From assembly GCA_029243485.1 (NCBI GenBank), contig JAQWRY010000086.1:124001-188000 (forward strand): a DNA stretch of 64,000 bases, given 5' to 3'. Below, piece by piece: positions 17,045 to 26,810 of this stretch (the first letter of the stretch is position 1; every line of letters begins with the position of its first letter). Source of the DNA: Candidatus Binatia bacterium. GTDB taxonomy: Bacteria; Desulfobacterota; Binatia; UBA12015. The notes beneath the pieces are model-generated. The model saw nothing but the letters and a program-made list of their open reading frames with translations, searched no databases and was not told the DNA's origin. A program made the position numbers and the translations under genes.

Positions 17045-18718
17045 CTAGATCCGCTCGACGAGCCCGCGGGACCCATCGATCCGGACCCGCTCGCCGGATC
17101 GAAACGCGGTCGTCGCCCCCGCCAGACCCACGACCGCCGGGATCCCTAGCTCCCTCGCGATGATGGCTCCGTGCGAGAGGAGACCGCCGACCTCGAGCAC
17201 CAGACCGGACGCCAGAGACAAGTACGAGGTCCAGGCCGGATCCGTAGCCGCAGCGACGATCAGATCTCCGCGCTGAACCGATTCGAGTTCGTCCGCCGAT
17301 CGCACGACGCGGATCGGTCCGACGATCGTCCCCGGAGACGCCGGCGTGCCGCGAAGCTCGGTTGCCCCTTGTCCGTTCGAGCCAGAGCCTCGGTCAGACG
17401 ATTGCGGGCGCTCCCCATCATCGTCTCCCCACACCACTGCAGGCGGCATGGCGTCCCCATACCGCTCGTACTCCTCTCGACGCCGTGCTGCGCTGTCCGC
17501 GAGTGCGCCCCCCTCCCGCGGGCGCAGCAAGACGCCCTCGAGCTCCTCCACCGTCAGATAGAACACGTCGGCTTCGGACCGGAGCAATCCCCGTGCGGCC
17601 AGATCATCAGCCGCCGCACGGGCGAGCGATCGAAAAGCCGCCAGGAAGTAGTCGGCGTGGTAGCGCATGTTCTCGCGGACGGCGTAGTACTCCTGACACC
17701 ATCCAAGGCCCGCCTCGAAGAGCTTCCAGCGCACCGCACCCCCGAGTCCGCTTCCGATCGTCCGCCGCGCACGCTCGAGTACGACCGCCGGATCCGGCCG
17801 CGCCGCCGCGGGTTCGGACCTCGCCAGACGGCGGACCATCTCCACCAGAACCTCCGGCCGCTCACCCCACGTCGGGAACACGAGATCGCGCCCGACCAGC
17901 CGATGCCCATGACGGCGCCGAACCTCACCCAGCGCACGGCCGAACTCGCCGAGCTCCCCGCGGCCTGCGGCTTCCACCACATCGGCCGAAGAGAACTCCA
18001 TGACCGTCGCCCGCAGCCGGGGGTCGGCACGCACCGAGTCCGCCAGTGCGGACAGCTCCGCGTGCACTTCGAAGGTTCGGATTCCCGGAATGCCCGCGAC
18101 GAGCAAAGCGAGCGACTCCTCTTCCGGCAACCATTCGCGGGAAAGATGGGCGGTTAGATGGAAGAAGACGTAGGCGTAGATCATCGCCCAGCTCACGACG
18201 TCGAGGAAGCGTCCGAGACGTTCGCGAACTCGGCCGATCTGCTCTGCGATCTCGGTGGCCGACGCGCCCGGCCGGACCGCGAACCCTGCCAGTTCTTCGG
18301 AGACCCGCGCTGCTTCCTCGCGAAAGAGATCTGCACGCGACCATGGTGTCCAGCCGCGCTCGTTCCAGGTGAGCCGCGCCACCGTCGCGACCGTCCTCGG
18401 GTCATACAGTGCCCGCTGCCCACCGCTCAGGTCCCCTCGCAATTCTTCGGGGAGAAGCGCGAGCACTCCGTCGCTCAGGAAGACACCCGGCACCTCCTGC
18501 ATCACGTCATGAATCAGCGAAGCGTTGACGTAGACGTGCCCACGGATCAGCCGGAAGACCGGCTGGCGGCTCGCCTCGAGCAACCCCGCCTGCCGCAATC
18601 GTTGCTGCGCCATGTGCTCGGCCATCTGCTCGGCGAGAATCGAGAAGGTGAGCGGTGTCACGACCCCCGACCACAGCTCGTCCGCGGCGCGCCGGCTCCA
18701 GGCAATGGGTGTCGTCAC
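17045..18718 (-). CDS. PEP-utilising (phosphohistidine swivel) domain protein lacking an ATP-grasp domain
   Basis: A 557-residue protein from GTG 18718. The C-terminal ~100 residues are a PEP-utilisers mobile domain: GTPASPGTIVGPIRVVRSADEL, DLIVAAATDPAWTSYLSLASGLVLEVGG, then LSHGAIIARELGIPAVVG with the phosphorylatable His at residue 516. The first ~440 residues are helical and resemble the middle domain of PEP synthase/rifampicin phosphotransferase relatives (WSRRAADELWSGVVTPLTFS). They contain no ATP-grasp nucleotide-binding fold. In known enzymes the His is phosphorylated from ATP by that missing domain, so a separate partner would be needed. It converges on the preceding gene with a 5-base gap. 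Substrate unknown. Confidence 0.85.
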   Translation of the reverse strand: MTTPIAWSRRAADELWSGVVTPLTFSILAEQMAEHMAQQRLRQAGLLEASRQPVFRLIRGHVYVNASLIHDVMQEVPGVFLSDGVLALLPEELRGDLSGGQRALYDPRTVATVARLTWNERGWTPWSRADLFREEAARVSEELAGFAVRPGASATEIAEQIGRVRERLGRFLDVVSWAMIYAYVFFHLTAHLSREWLPEEESLALLVAGIPGIRTFEVHAELSALADSVRADPRLRATVMEFSSADVVEAAGRGELGEFGRALGEVRRRHGHRLVGRDLVFPTWGERPEVLVEMVRRLARSEPAAARPDPAVVLERARRTIGSGLGGAVRWKLFEAGLGWCQEYYAVRENMRYHADYFLAAFRSLARAAADDLAARGLLRSEADVFYLTVEELEGVLLRPREGGALADSAARRREEYERYGDAMPPAVVWGDDDGERPQSSDRGSGSNGQGATELRGTPASPGTIVGPIRVVRSADELESVQRGDLIVAAATDPAWTSYLSLASGLVLEVGGLLSHGAIIARELGIPAVVGLAGATTAFRSGERVRIDGSRGLVERI

Positions 18719-18868
18719 CCCCGTGGCTTATCGCGACTCCACGTGCGCCGCTACGGACGAACAGGTTGTCAGTGATCCACTCTGCGAGTAAGCTCGGCGT
18801 AGACGCGCGAGCGACTTCCCGAGCGGATGTCCTGCCACGAGAACCAGCTCGCCACGGAAAGCAGCGTT

Positions 18869-19396
18869 ATGGCGGCAGAACGAGGTCAGTCGTCGCAAAA
18901 ATTGGTCTACCTGCGAGACCACACTCCGCGGCCGCGATCCCGCATCGCGCGCAACAGCCAGCGCTCCACACCACCGCCGGCAGATCTTGCATCGGAAGCA
19001 ACGTGGCTCGCGCGGTCCTTGCTAGTAGTTGCCGGCGGGCTCCTTCTGTACTGGATGGGACTGGCCAGCGGGACGTCGCACCCGGGTGGCAGCGAATCCT
19101 GGCGCTGGGCTTCGTCTCACGCCCTGCCGCACCTCTTCCTTGCCGGCAGCGCGGCCTTCACGGCCCGCACCCTGCTCCGGTCCGAGGAGAGGGCCCATCT
19201 TTTCGTCGCGCTCGTGGCCGGTGCGCTGATCGTGCTCGCACTCGAAGGTCTCACCCGCGCCGTGATCGGAGGCGATCTCGGCGACCTGTCCCTGAGCGTT
19301 CGCACCGACGTACTGGTTCATACGGGAACGCTCGCCATCGGGGTCTGGGCCGCCTCGTTCGCCGTGCGCTCGGACAGCCGCCCGGCAGCGGCTTGA
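18869..19396 (+). CDS. Small integral membrane protein, unknown
   Basis: About 175 residues from ATG 18869 (ATG 18827 would add 14). A basic cytosolic N-terminus (RDHTPRPRSRIARNSQR) is followed by three or four membrane spans: LARSLLVVAGGLLLYWMGLA, HALPHLFLAGSAAFTARTLL, LFVALVAGALIVLALEGLTRAVI and VLVHTGTLAIGVWAASFAV. The pattern is reminiscent of VanZ-like proteins, but no diagnostic motif is seen. It is followed after ten bases by a Nudix gene on the same strand. Confidence 0.6.
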   Translation: MAAERGQSSQKLVYLRDHTPRPRSRIARNSQRSTPPPADLASEATWLARSLLVVAGGLLLYWMGLASGTSHPGGSESWRWASSHALPHLFLAGSAAFTARTLLRSEERAHLFVALVAGALIVLALEGLTRAVIGGDLGDLSLSVRTDVLVHTGTLAIGVWAASFAVRSDSRPAAA

Positions 19397-19406
19397 AGAT
19401 TCAGCC

Positions 19407-19958
19407 GTGAAGGGACACGACGCCGGAGCCGAAGTCGAGTTTCTCAGCGACCGGTACGGGCGGCCGCTCGACCTGGCCCACACGCTTCCCGACACGTCGT
19501 TCCGCCCCGTGAGCACGCGGCGTGAGGCCGAAGTCGCGATGGCGATCCGTCGGCCGAACGGGAAGATCCTCCTTCAGACCAAAACGAACTACCCCGGCGG
19601 AGTCTTCCGGATCCCTACCGGGGGACTGAAACGTGGCGAAGCCATCGAGCGCGCGCTGCTACGCGAAACCCAAGAAGAAACCGCTCTCGACGTCGACATC
19701 CGCGAGTTCATCGCGGTCTTGAGCTATCGCTCGAAGTCGAAGGAAGTCGTCTTCAAGAGCTACCTCTTTCTGCTCGACGAGACCGGGGGCACGTTGCAGG
19801 AAGAGGATCCCGAAGAGGGGATCACGGGATGGATCGAAGCCGACACGGCGGAGCTTCGCTCCACCGCGCAACAACTCCGCACGGGACCGAAGAGCTGGCG
19901 CAACTGGGGAGACTTCCGGGCGCTCGTGATCGACGCACTCCTACCGGCCCTCCAGTAG
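19407..19958 (+). CDS. Nudix hydrolase
   Basis: A 183-residue protein starting at GTG 19407. The Nudix box is complete: G, five residues, E, seven residues, then RETQEET (in GGLKRGEAIERALLRETQ and onward), which binds the catalytic Mg. Before it is VAMAIRRPNGKILLQTKTNYPGGVFRIP, a typical Nudix beta-strand. The C-terminus NWGDFRALVIDALLPAL is helical. Family members cleave nucleoside diphosphates linked to another moiety; which substrate cannot be told. It converges on ftsH with a 9-base gap. Confidence 0.92.
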   Translation: MKGHDAGAEVEFLSDRYGRPLDLAHTLPDTSFRPVSTRREAEVAMAIRRPNGKILLQTKTNYPGGVFRIPTGGLKRGEAIERALLRETQEETALDVDIREFIAVLSYRSKSKEVVFKSYLFLLDETGGTLQEEDPEEGITGWIEADTAELRSTAQQLRTGPKSWRNWGDFRALVIDALLPALQ

Positions 19959-19967
19959 GAGCGCCGG

Positions 19968-21893
19968 CTACGCGACCATCGTGCGATTCGGATCCCGGTT
20001 GCGGTCCGAGTCACGGATCTTGGCGTCCGCGAGAGCCTCCTTTAGCGCATCGCCCTCGAGGTTCTCGGCGGCTTCCAGGGTGGCGGCGAGACGATCGACG
20101 CCACGACGGCGCTCGGAGAGGAGCTGTCGAGCTCGCGCGTGCGACTGGCGCACCAAAGCCGCGACCTCGTCATCGATCGCCTCGGCCGTTGCCTCGCTCG
20201 CGGATTGAGGTCGCCCGAGAACATCCCCAAGGAAGGCCGACTCGCGCCGACCAAAGCTCAGGGGGCCGAGTTTTTCGCTCATCCCGTAGAGACACACCAT
20301 CTCGCGCGCAAGCTGCGATGCCCGCTCCAGGTCGTCCTGCGCACCTGTACTGATATCCCCGAACACAATTTCCTCGGCGACACGCCCGCCGAGTAGGACG
20401 GCGAGTCGATCGAGCAACTCCGCTCGTCGCATCAAAACGCGGTCCTCGGTCGGAAGCTGCATGGTGAACCCGAGTGCGCCGATCGACCGCGGGATGATCG
20501 ATATCTTTGTCACCGGATCGGAATTCTCGAGAAGCGCTGCAACCAAGGCGTGACCGGACTCGTGGTGCGCGACGAGAGTCTTGTCCTCGGGGCGCAGCAC
20601 CCGACTGCGCCTCTCCAGGCCGGTCATGAGCCTGTCGGCGGCATCCAGGAAGTGCTGCGTCTCGACCGCCACCGCGCCCGTCTGAGCGGCCAGGAGTGCC
20701 CCTTCGTTCACGAGGTTCGCGAGATCCGCGCCGGAGAATCCGGGCGTACGCGCGGCGATTCCGTTCACGTCGACATCAGGAGCCGCCTTCACTTCCTTCA
20801 GGTGGACGCGGAGGATCTTGTCGCGCCCGACACGATCCGGGAGCTCGACGACGATCCGTCGATCGAAACGCCCTGCGCGCAGGAGCGCAGAGTCCAGAAC
20901 CTCGGGCCGGTTGGTGGCAGCCAGCAACACGACGCCCTTCGACGAGTCGAACCCGTCCATCTCGACTAGGAGCTGGTTCAGCGTCTGTTCCTGCTCGTCG
21001 TGCCGTCCCATCTGTAGACCGGCGCCCGCACGAGACTTCCCGACGGCATCGAGCTCGTCGATGAAAACGATGCACGGAGCCTTCGCCTTCGCCTGCTCGA
21101 ACAGGTCCCGAACGCGAGCGGCGCCGAGTCCCACGAACATCTCGATGAATTCCGAGCCGCTGATCGAGAAGAAGGGAACCCTCCCCTCGCCGGCAATAGC
21201 GCGAGCCAGAAGCGTCTTGCCGGTTCCGGGCGGCCCGACCAGCAGGACGCCCTTGGGCGTGCGCCCGCCAAGACGCTGAAAGTGCGCGGGGTCGCGCAGA
21301 AACGAAACGACGGCTTCGAGTTCGGCTTTGGCCTCGTCAATTCCCGCGACGTCTCCGAAACGCGAGGTGATGTCGTCCTCCCCGTAGATCTTGGCCTTGT
21401 TGCGACCGAACGACAGCGCACCGGCCGCACCACCCCCACCCATGCGACGAGAGACGAAATTCCAAATCAGGAAGATGAGCGCGAACGGGAGAAGCCAGCC
21501 CAGAAGCAGAGTGCGCCAGAAGTCGTCGGCGATCTCGCCCGAGAACTCGACGTCGTGTTTCGACAAATCGGCGACGAGCGGAGCGGGGTCCAGGCCCGGA
21601 GGCCGGGTCGCTACCAAGGTCACGGTGGGATCGGTCGCGAACGATCCGACCACACCCTTGGCCTCCTTCACCTTCTTCCCGAGCTCTCCGGTCACCTTGT
21701 AATCGGGGCGGAGTTGGAAACGGATCTCGTCCGAGGTGATGAGAGCCTTCTCGATCGCGTTCTGCTCGGTCAGGTTGCCGAGCTCGCTGTAGTTCACCTG
21801 AACCGGCCGCGGTGCGACAAACAAGCTCTGCACCACGAGCAGCACCAGGAGTGCCGCCGGCAGGTACCAGATCGAGAAGCGGACGTTCTTCAA
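19968..21893 (-). CDS. ftsH: ATP-dependent zinc metalloprotease FtsH
   Basis: A 641-residue inner-membrane AAA protease that degrades unassembled or short-lived membrane and cytosolic proteins. Two membrane spans flank a periplasmic domain ([20 protein letters not shown] near residue 9 and [19 protein letters not shown] near 128). The AAA core has Walker A GPPGTGKT, Walker [13 protein letters not shown] and the SRH arginine region ([12 protein letters not shown]). The protease site is HHESGH, an HExxH zinc motif. The length is typical. It is last in an asnS-coaE-ftsH minus-strand run, 102 bases after coaE, so it may also have its own promoter. Confidence 0.97.
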   Translation of the reverse strand: MKNVRFSIWYLPAALLVLLVVQSLFVAPRPVQVNYSELGNLTEQNAIEKALITSDEIRFQLRPDYKVTGELGKKVKEAKGVVGSFATDPTVTLVATRPPGLDPAPLVADLSKHDVEFSGEIADDFWRTLLLGWLLPFALIFLIWNFVSRRMGGGGAAGALSFGRNKAKIYGEDDITSRFGDVAGIDEAKAELEAVVSFLRDPAHFQRLGGRTPKGVLLVGPPGTGKTLLARAIAGEGRVPFFSISGSEFIEMFVGLGAARVRDLFEQAKAKAPCIVFIDELDAVGKSRAGAGLQMGRHDEQEQTLNQLLVEMDGFDSSKGVVLLAATNRPEVLDSALLRAGRFDRRIVVELPDRVGRDKILRVHLKEVKAAPDVDVNGIAARTPGFSGADLANLVNEGALLAAQTGAVAVETQHFLDAADRLMTGLERRSRVLRPEDKTLVAHHESGHALVAALLENSDPVTKISIIPRSIGALGFTMQLPTEDRVLMRRAELLDRLAVLLGGRVAEEIVFGDISTGAQDDLERASQLAREMVCLYGMSEKLGPLSFGRRESAFLGDVLGRPQSASEATAEAIDDEVAALVRQSHARARQLLSERRRGVDRLAATLEAAENLEGDALKEALADAKIRDSDRNRDPNRTMVA

Positions 21894-21995
21894 GAGTTTC
21901 TCCCGCTCGGGAGCATTTCGGTCGCTCGGGCGAGGAAGGTCCTCGCGCGCTTTAAATCCTGCACGAATTCCAACTTAAGGCCGCGGCAGCCCCTG

Positions 21996-22595
21996 TCAAC
22001 GCGCGATTCGGGCGGCCCAGAGCTCGTCGAGCCGTCGGCGGAGATCCTCTCGCTGCCCGTCGTTCTCGATCACGACGTCCGCAGCCGCCCGCCGCTCGGC
22101 ATCCGGCATCTGCTTGGCGACCCGGGCGGCGACCTCTTCGGCAGTCAGTCCACGGCTCTCGGCCAGCCGGGCTCGCACCGTCTGGGGCGCCGCCGTGACC
22201 ACCCAGACCTCGTCTACGATGTCCCGCCATCCCGCCTCGAGGAGGATCGCCGCTTCCACCACGGCGAGGCGGGTTTCGCCCCCGTCGCGGGCTGACGCCA
22301 GGCGCCGCTCGATCTCATCACGGATCAGGGGGTGCACGATGGCGTTCAGGCGCTCGAGCTGACCGGGTTCGGAGAACACGCGAGCGCCGAGCTTCTTCCG
22401 ATCGACCATCCCGTCCGCCCCCACGACCTCGGCACCGAACCCGTCGACGACGGCGTCGAAGCCGCGCGTCCCCGGCTCGTAGACGCCGTGCCCGACCTTG
22501 TCGGCATCGATGACCGCAGCACCCATCGACGCGAGGAGGGACGAGGCCTCGCTCTTTCCCGACCCGATGCCACCGATCAATCCCACGACGCGCAT
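21996..22595 (-). CDS. coaE: Dephospho-CoA kinase
   Basis: A 199-residue P-loop kinase that performs the last step of coenzyme A synthesis, phosphorylating the ribose 3'-hydroxyl of dephospho-CoA. It starts RVVGLIGGIGSGKSEASSLLASMGAAVIDADKVGH, which contains the P-loop and the substrate-binding DAD motif. VVEAAILLEAGWRDIVDEVWVVTA and RLAESRGLTAEEVAARVAKQ complete the family pattern. It lies between asnS (51 bases upstream) and ftsH. Confidence 0.96.
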   Translation of the reverse strand: MRVVGLIGGIGSGKSEASSLLASMGAAVIDADKVGHGVYEPGTRGFDAVVDGFGAEVVGADGMVDRKKLGARVFSEPGQLERLNAIVHPLIRDEIERRLASARDGGETRLAVVEAAILLEAGWRDIVDEVWVVTAAPQTVRARLAESRGLTAEEVAARVAKQMPDAERRAAADVVIENDGQREDLRRRLDELWAARIAR

Positions 22596-22646
22596 GCCAC
22601 GCTTCTGGCAACCCCCGGCGCCCGCCGCAACCGAGTGCGCTTCACC

Positions 22647-23939
22647 TCAGGGAGTCGTTCGCTCCAGCATTCGTGGGAATGCAATGGTCTCACGCACGTG
22701 GTGAATGCCGCAGAGCCACGCGACCATGCGTTCGATCCCCATCCCGAACCCGGCGTGCGGAACCGAGCCGTACCGGCGGAGGTCGAGGTACCACTCGAAC
22801 GGATCGAACGGCAGATCGTGCTCGGCGATCTTCCCGCGCAGAACCTCCAGATCGTCCTCGCGTTGTCCGCCACCGATGATCTCGCCGTACCCCTCCGGCG
22901 CCAACACGTCGACGCACAGCGCCAGATGGGGCGCCGCGGGATCGTTCTTCATGTAGAACGCCTTACACGCGGCCGGGTACCGATGGACCATGACCGGGCG
23001 ATCGTACTGGCTGGCCAAGACGGTTTCTTCCTCGGCGCCCAAGTCGTCGCCCCATTCATGCGTGTGCCCGAGCCCACGCAACGCCTCGATCGCCTCGTCA
23101 TACGTGACGCGCGGGAACGGCTTCTGCACCTTTTCCAATGCGGCCACGTCGCGTTCGAGCAGCTCCAACTCGTCGCGTTTCTCCTCGAGGACACGAGCGA
23201 CCACGGACACGATGAAGTCCTCGGCCAGATCCATGTCGCCGTCCAGATCGAGGTAGGCGACTTCCGGCTCGATCATCCAGAACTCGGTGAGGTGACGGCG
23301 CGTCTTCGACTTCTCGGCGCGGAACGTCGGGCCGAGGCAGTACGCCTTCCCGAACGCCATGGCCCCGGCTTCCATGTACAGCTGGCCACTCTGCGTGAGG
23401 TAGACCCGTTCGCCGAAGTAGTCGACGGGAAACAGCGTGGTCGTCCCTTCGCAGGCCGCCGGCGTGAAGATCGGGGCGTCGATCAGCGTAAAGTTGCGGT
23501 CGTCGAAGTAGCTGCGGCACGCGCGGACGACGCTCGCGCGGATACGCATGATCGCGTGTTGCCGGCTCGAGCGAAGCCACAGATGACGCCGATCGAGAAG
23601 AAACGCCGTGCCGTGCTCCTTGGGCGTGATCGGATACTCGTCGGCCGGGGCCACGACCCGGATCTCTTCGATCTGGAGCTCGAACCCGCCCGGCGCTCGC
23701 TCATCGGGATTCACGTTCCCGGTCACCGTCAGAGAGGACTCCTGCGGCAGGTGCTTTGCCTCCTCGAAGACCTCTGGGGGCAGATTCGGCCGGAAGGCCG
23801 TGCACTGCATCGTCCCGGTCCCATCCCGGACCTGCAGGAACAGGAGCTTCCCGCTCGACCGCTTTCCCGCGAGCCAACCCCGGACCGTGACCACCTGTCC
23901 GGCATGGGCTGCGACCTCCGAAACGTGCGCCACCACCAT
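22647..23939 (-). CDS. asnS: Asparaginyl-tRNA synthetase
   Basis: A 430-residue class IIb synthetase. An N-terminal OB anticodon-binding fold ([27 protein letters not shown]) is followed by the catalytic core. The core has motif 2 ([24 protein letters not shown]) and motif 3 ([15 protein letters not shown]). The residues around [12 protein letters not shown] and GSVPHAGFG are of the AsnRS rather than AspRS type. Its presence implies direct charging of tRNA-Asn. ATG 23939 is used; an upstream in-frame start would add a poorly conserved tail. It reads divergently from iscS with a 143-base gap. Confidence 0.95.
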   Translation of the reverse strand: MVVAHVSEVAAHAGQVVTVRGWLAGKRSSGKLLFLQVRDGTGTMQCTAFRPNLPPEVFEEAKHLPQESSLTVTGNVNPDERAPGGFELQIEEIRVVAPADEYPITPKEHGTAFLLDRRHLWLRSSRQHAIMRIRASVVRACRSYFDDRNFTLIDAPIFTPAACEGTTTLFPVDYFGERVYLTQSGQLYMEAGAMAFGKAYCLGPTFRAEKSKTRRHLTEFWMIEPEVAYLDLDGDMDLAEDFIVSVVARVLEEKRDELELLERDVAALEKVQKPFPRVTYDEAIEALRGLGHTHEWGDDLGAEEETVLASQYDRPVMVHRYPAACKAFYMKNDPAAPHLALCVDVLAPEGYGEIIGGGQREDDLEVLRGKIAEHDLPFDPFEWYLDLRRYGSVPHAGFGMGIERMVAWLCGIHHVRETIAFPRMLERTTP

Positions 23940-24003
23940 GGCCGCGTTAAAGGGGCGCACCGCCCGAATTGTCAAGGATTCCGTGGGATTCCGTCGACCC
24001 GGG

Positions 24004-24032
24004 TTGACTGCTCCCAAACCGTACCCTACTAA
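24004..24032 (+). promoter_or_regulatory. Likely sigma-70 promoter of the isc operon
   Basis: TTGACT (24004-24009) and TACTAA (24027-24032) are separated by exactly 17 bases and lie 51 bases before the iscS ATG. Immediately downstream, ACTA at 24038-24041 and TAGT at 24054-24057 form a short dyad with a 12-base spacer. That would be a suitable place for an IscR-type repressor, though it does not match the E. coli site well. Confidence 0.6.
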
Positions 24033-24082
24033 TTCATACTAACCAGGTCGGAATAGTCTTCTCTCGCCCCAGGACTCAAAAA

Positions 24083-25327
24083 ATGAAGCGTCGAATCTAC
24101 ATGGACAACCACGCCACGACCCCGCTCGATCCGCGAGTGCTCGAAGCGATGATGCCCTACTTCCAACAGGAATTCGGGAACGCAGCCAGCCGCAATCACG
24201 CCTACGGGTGGGAAGCCGAGCAGGCCGTCGACCGCTCTCGTGAGATCGTCGCCGAGCTGATCGGGGGCAAGGCGAAGGAAGTCCTCTGGCTGTCCGGCGC
24301 AACCGAGTCCAACAACCTCGCAATCAAAGGCGTGGTGGAGTTCTACAAAGACAAGGGCAACCACATCATCACGGCGTCGACCGAGCACAAGGCGATCCTC
24401 GACACGTGCAAGGCTCTCGAGCGCAAGAAGCTCGCTCGCATCACATACCTGTCCGTCGATGAGCAAGGCCGCGTCGACCCCGAGCAAGTCCGCGCCGCGA
24501 TCTGCGACGACACGATCCTCATCTCCGTGATGCTCGCGAACAACGAGATCGGCACGATTCAACCGCTCGCCGAGATCGGCAAGATCGCGAAAGAGAAGGG
24601 CGTCTTCTTCCACACCGACGCTACCCAGGGCTTCGCAAAGATCCCGATCGACGTGAACGAGATGGGAATCGATCTCCTCTCTGCTTCGGGCCACAAGGTC
24701 TACGGGCCGAAGGGCGTCGGGATCCTCTGGGTTCGCTCGCGCGGCCCCCGCGTTCGCCTCGCCTCGCAGATGGACGGCGGCGGCCACGAGCGCGGCATGC
24801 GATCGGGAACGCTCAACGTCACCGGCATCGTGGGCTTCGCCAAGGCTGTGGAAATCGCCAAGGCCGAGATGGTCGAAGAGACCGCGCGCATCCTCGCACT
24901 CCGCGAGCGCCTGAACTCGAAAATCACCGCCGATCTCGACGAGGTGTACCTCAACGGCCATCCGACCGAGCGCCTCGCCGGCAACCTGAACCTCAGCTTC
25001 GCCTACATCGAAGGCGAGTCGATGCTCATGGGCCTCAACGGCTCGGGCTCGCCCGACCTCGCCGCGATCGCGGTTTCGTCCGGCTCCGCCTGCACTTCGG
25101 CGACTCTGGAGCCTTCGTACGTACTGAAGGCCCTCGGGGTGGGTGACGAACTCGCACACACCTCCATCCGATTCGGACTCGGGCGCTTCAACACCGAAGA
25201 AGAAGTCGACTACGTCGCCGAGCGCGTGATCTCCGAAGTGAACCGATTGCGCGAGCTGTCACCGCTCTACGAGATGGCCAAAGAAGGCATCGATCTGAAA
25301 GATTACTTCGCCGGCGCCCAGCACTGA
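24083..25327 (+). CDS. iscS: Cysteine desulfurase IscS
   Basis: A 414-residue PLP enzyme that removes sulfur from L-cysteine as a persulfide and passes it to IscU. It opens [21 protein letters not shown]. The PLP lysine is K205 in [12 protein letters not shown] and the catalytic loop cysteine is C337 in [19 protein letters not shown]. The long mobile loop and the C-terminal tail that docks IscU identify a group I (IscS) desulfurase rather than SufS. It is first in a complete isc operon; iscU follows after 66 bases. Confidence 0.96.
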   Translation: MKRRIYMDNHATTPLDPRVLEAMMPYFQQEFGNAASRNHAYGWEAEQAVDRSREIVAELIGGKAKEVLWLSGATESNNLAIKGVVEFYKDKGNHIITASTEHKAILDTCKALERKKLARITYLSVDEQGRVDPEQVRAAICDDTILISVMLANNEIGTIQPLAEIGKIAKEKGVFFHTDATQGFAKIPIDVNEMGIDLLSASGHKVYGPKGVGILWVRSRGPRVRLASQMDGGGHERGMRSGTLNVTGIVGFAKAVEIAKAEMVEETARILALRERLNSKITADLDEVYLNGHPTERLAGNLNLSFAYIEGESMLMGLNGSGSPDLAAIAVSSGSACTSATLEPSYVLKALGVGDELAHTSIRFGLGRFNTEEEVDYVAERVISEVNRLRELSPLYEMAKEGIDLKDYFAGAQH

Positions 25328-25393
25328 GAAGCTCCGCAAAGCGCAACGGCTTTCGAACAAGCGACGAACTTAGAGATACGGAAGGGCAAGAAC

Positions 25394-25807
25394 ATGGCTA
25401 GCTACAGCGACAAGGTACTCGACCACTACAGCCACCCACGCAACGTAGGTTCGTTCGAGAAGGGCGAAGAAGACGTCGGCACGGGTATCGTCGGCGCTCC
25501 CGAGTGCGGCGACGTCATGAAGCTCCAGCTCAAGATCAGCAAGCAGGGCGTCGTCGAAGACGCGAAGTTCAAGACCTTCGGCTGCGGCAGCGCGATTGCC
25601 AGCTCGAGCTACGTGACCGAGCTCGTGAAGGGCAAGACCGTCGACGAAGTCGAGCAGATCAAGAACTCGATCATCGTCGAGGAGCTCTCACTCCCTCCCG
25701 TCAAGATCCACTGCTCGGTGCTCGCCGAGGACGCCATCAAGGCGGCCGTGAAGGACTGGCGCGAGAACAACGGCCAGAAGGACGACGAAGGCACCGCAGT
25801 CGCCTAA
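25394..25807 (+). CDS. iscU: Iron-sulfur cluster scaffold IscU
   Basis: A 137-residue scaffold on which [2Fe-2S] clusters are built. The three cluster cysteines are C38 (PECGD), C64 (FGCGSA) and C107 (IHCSV), with the conserved Asp40. The LPPVK sequence at 100-104 is the binding site for the HscA chaperone, which is encoded downstream. The N-terminus SYSDKVLDHYSHPRNVG is classic. The C-terminus has a short polar extension (GQKDDEGTAVA). Confidence 0.97.
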   Translation: MASYSDKVLDHYSHPRNVGSFEKGEEDVGTGIVGAPECGDVMKLQLKISKQGVVEDAKFKTFGCGSAIASSSYVTELVKGKTVDEVEQIKNSIIVEELSLPPVKIHCSVLAEDAIKAAVKDWRENNGQKDDEGTAVA

Positions 25808-25840
25808 GGCGACGCATTCCCCCCAAACTCGAGGACGCCC

Positions 25841-26173
25841 GTGGCAGCAAAAGGAATCACTCTCAGCGACGCAGCGGTGACCAAGATCCGAACCTTGGTC
25901 CCCGACGGCGAGGACGAAGAACGCGGCCTGCGCGTGAAGGTCATCGGCGGCGGCTGCTCGGGGCTCTCGTACAAGATGGACCTCGACGAAAAGCGGACCG
26001 GCGACCGCGTCTTCGAGCGTGACGGCGCCCGCATCATCATCGATCGCAAGAGCTACCTGTATCTGAACGGTACCGAGCTCGACTACGCAGACGATCTCAT
26101 GCAGTCGGGCTTCAACCTGCAGAACCCCAACGTCAAGCGAAGCTGTGGCTGCGGCGCCTCCTTCGGGGTCTGA
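25841..26173 (+). CDS. iscA: A-type iron-sulfur carrier IscA
   Basis: A 110-residue HesB/IscA-family protein from GTG 25841, with GAGGA upstream. The three conserved cysteines are in IGGGCSGLSYKM and, near the C-terminus, [11 protein letters not shown]-type proteins carry [4Fe-4S] or iron to target enzymes. The gene overlaps hscB by 29 bases in another frame, which packs the operon tightly. Confidence 0.95.
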   Translation: MAAKGITLSDAAVTKIRTLVPDGEDEERGLRVKVIGGGCSGLSYKMDLDEKRTGDRVFERDGARIIIDRKSYLYLNGTELDYADDLMQSGFNLQNPNVKRSCGCGASFGV

Positions 26174-26810
26174 ACCGCAGATCCGTTGCTGGCACTGTAA
26201 GGAACCGAATCCACCGGCGTTCTTCTGTGCCGGCTGCGAGGCGGTTCAGTCTCTCCCCAGCGACAGCAACTATTCGAGTCTCCTCGGCTTCGACGGTCGT
26301 CCGTCGGTCGACGAGAAGCTCCTGAAGGAGCGGTACTACGAGCTGAGTCGGCGCCTCCATCCCGACCGGTTCCAGACTGGGTCTCCCCAAGAGCAGCGTG
26401 TTAGCCTCCAGGCCACCGCGCTTCTGAACTCTGCCTTCAAGACACTGAAGGACGTCGAGAGCCGCGGACGCTGGTGGCTCGAGCACGGCGGAGAGTCGCT
26501 GGGCCAAGACAACAATCAAGTACCTGCCGGACTCGCTGCGCAGGTCTTCGACATTCAAGAGAAGATTTCCGACCTCTCCGGGGCCTCAGGCGCAGATCGC
26601 GAAACACTCGCCACGGAACTCCGGCAGGTCCAATCGGACTTGACTGAACGAATGAACGAAGAGAGATCCAAAGTGGAGCGTCTCCTCGGAGACTGGCCGA
26701 GCGACGAGAAGACCGCGGGGCCCTCGCGCGCCGAGTTGAAGGGCCTTCTCTCGGAACTCTCCTACCTACGCACCCTGGCGCGCGACGTCCGGGGCGCCCT
26801 CGAGGAATGA
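26145..26810 (+). CDS. hscB: Fe-S co-chaperone HscB with N-terminal zinc-knuckle
   Basis: A 221-residue J-domain protein that delivers IscU to HscA and stimulates its ATPase. The HPD triad is at 72-74 (RRLHPDRF). The C-terminal helical domain ([18 protein letters not shown] and onward) is the IscU-binding bundle. Ahead of the J domain, C15, C18, C28 and C31 (RCWHCKEPN...FFCAGC) form a tetracysteine knuckle. This is found in eukaryotic HSC20 but is absent from the E. coli protein. GTG 26145 is the start that keeps the knuckle. The stop overlaps hscA as ATGA. Confidence 0.9.
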   Translation: MAAAPPSGSEPQIRCWHCKEPNPPAFFCAGCEAVQSLPSDSNYSSLLGFDGRPSVDEKLLKERYYELSRRLHPDRFQTGSPQEQRVSLQATALLNSAFKTLKDVESRGRWWLEHGGESLGQDNNQVPAGLAAQVFDIQEKISDLSGASGADRETLATELRQVQSDLTERMNEERSKVERLLGDWPSDEKTAGPSRAELKGLLSELSYLRTLARDVRGALEE

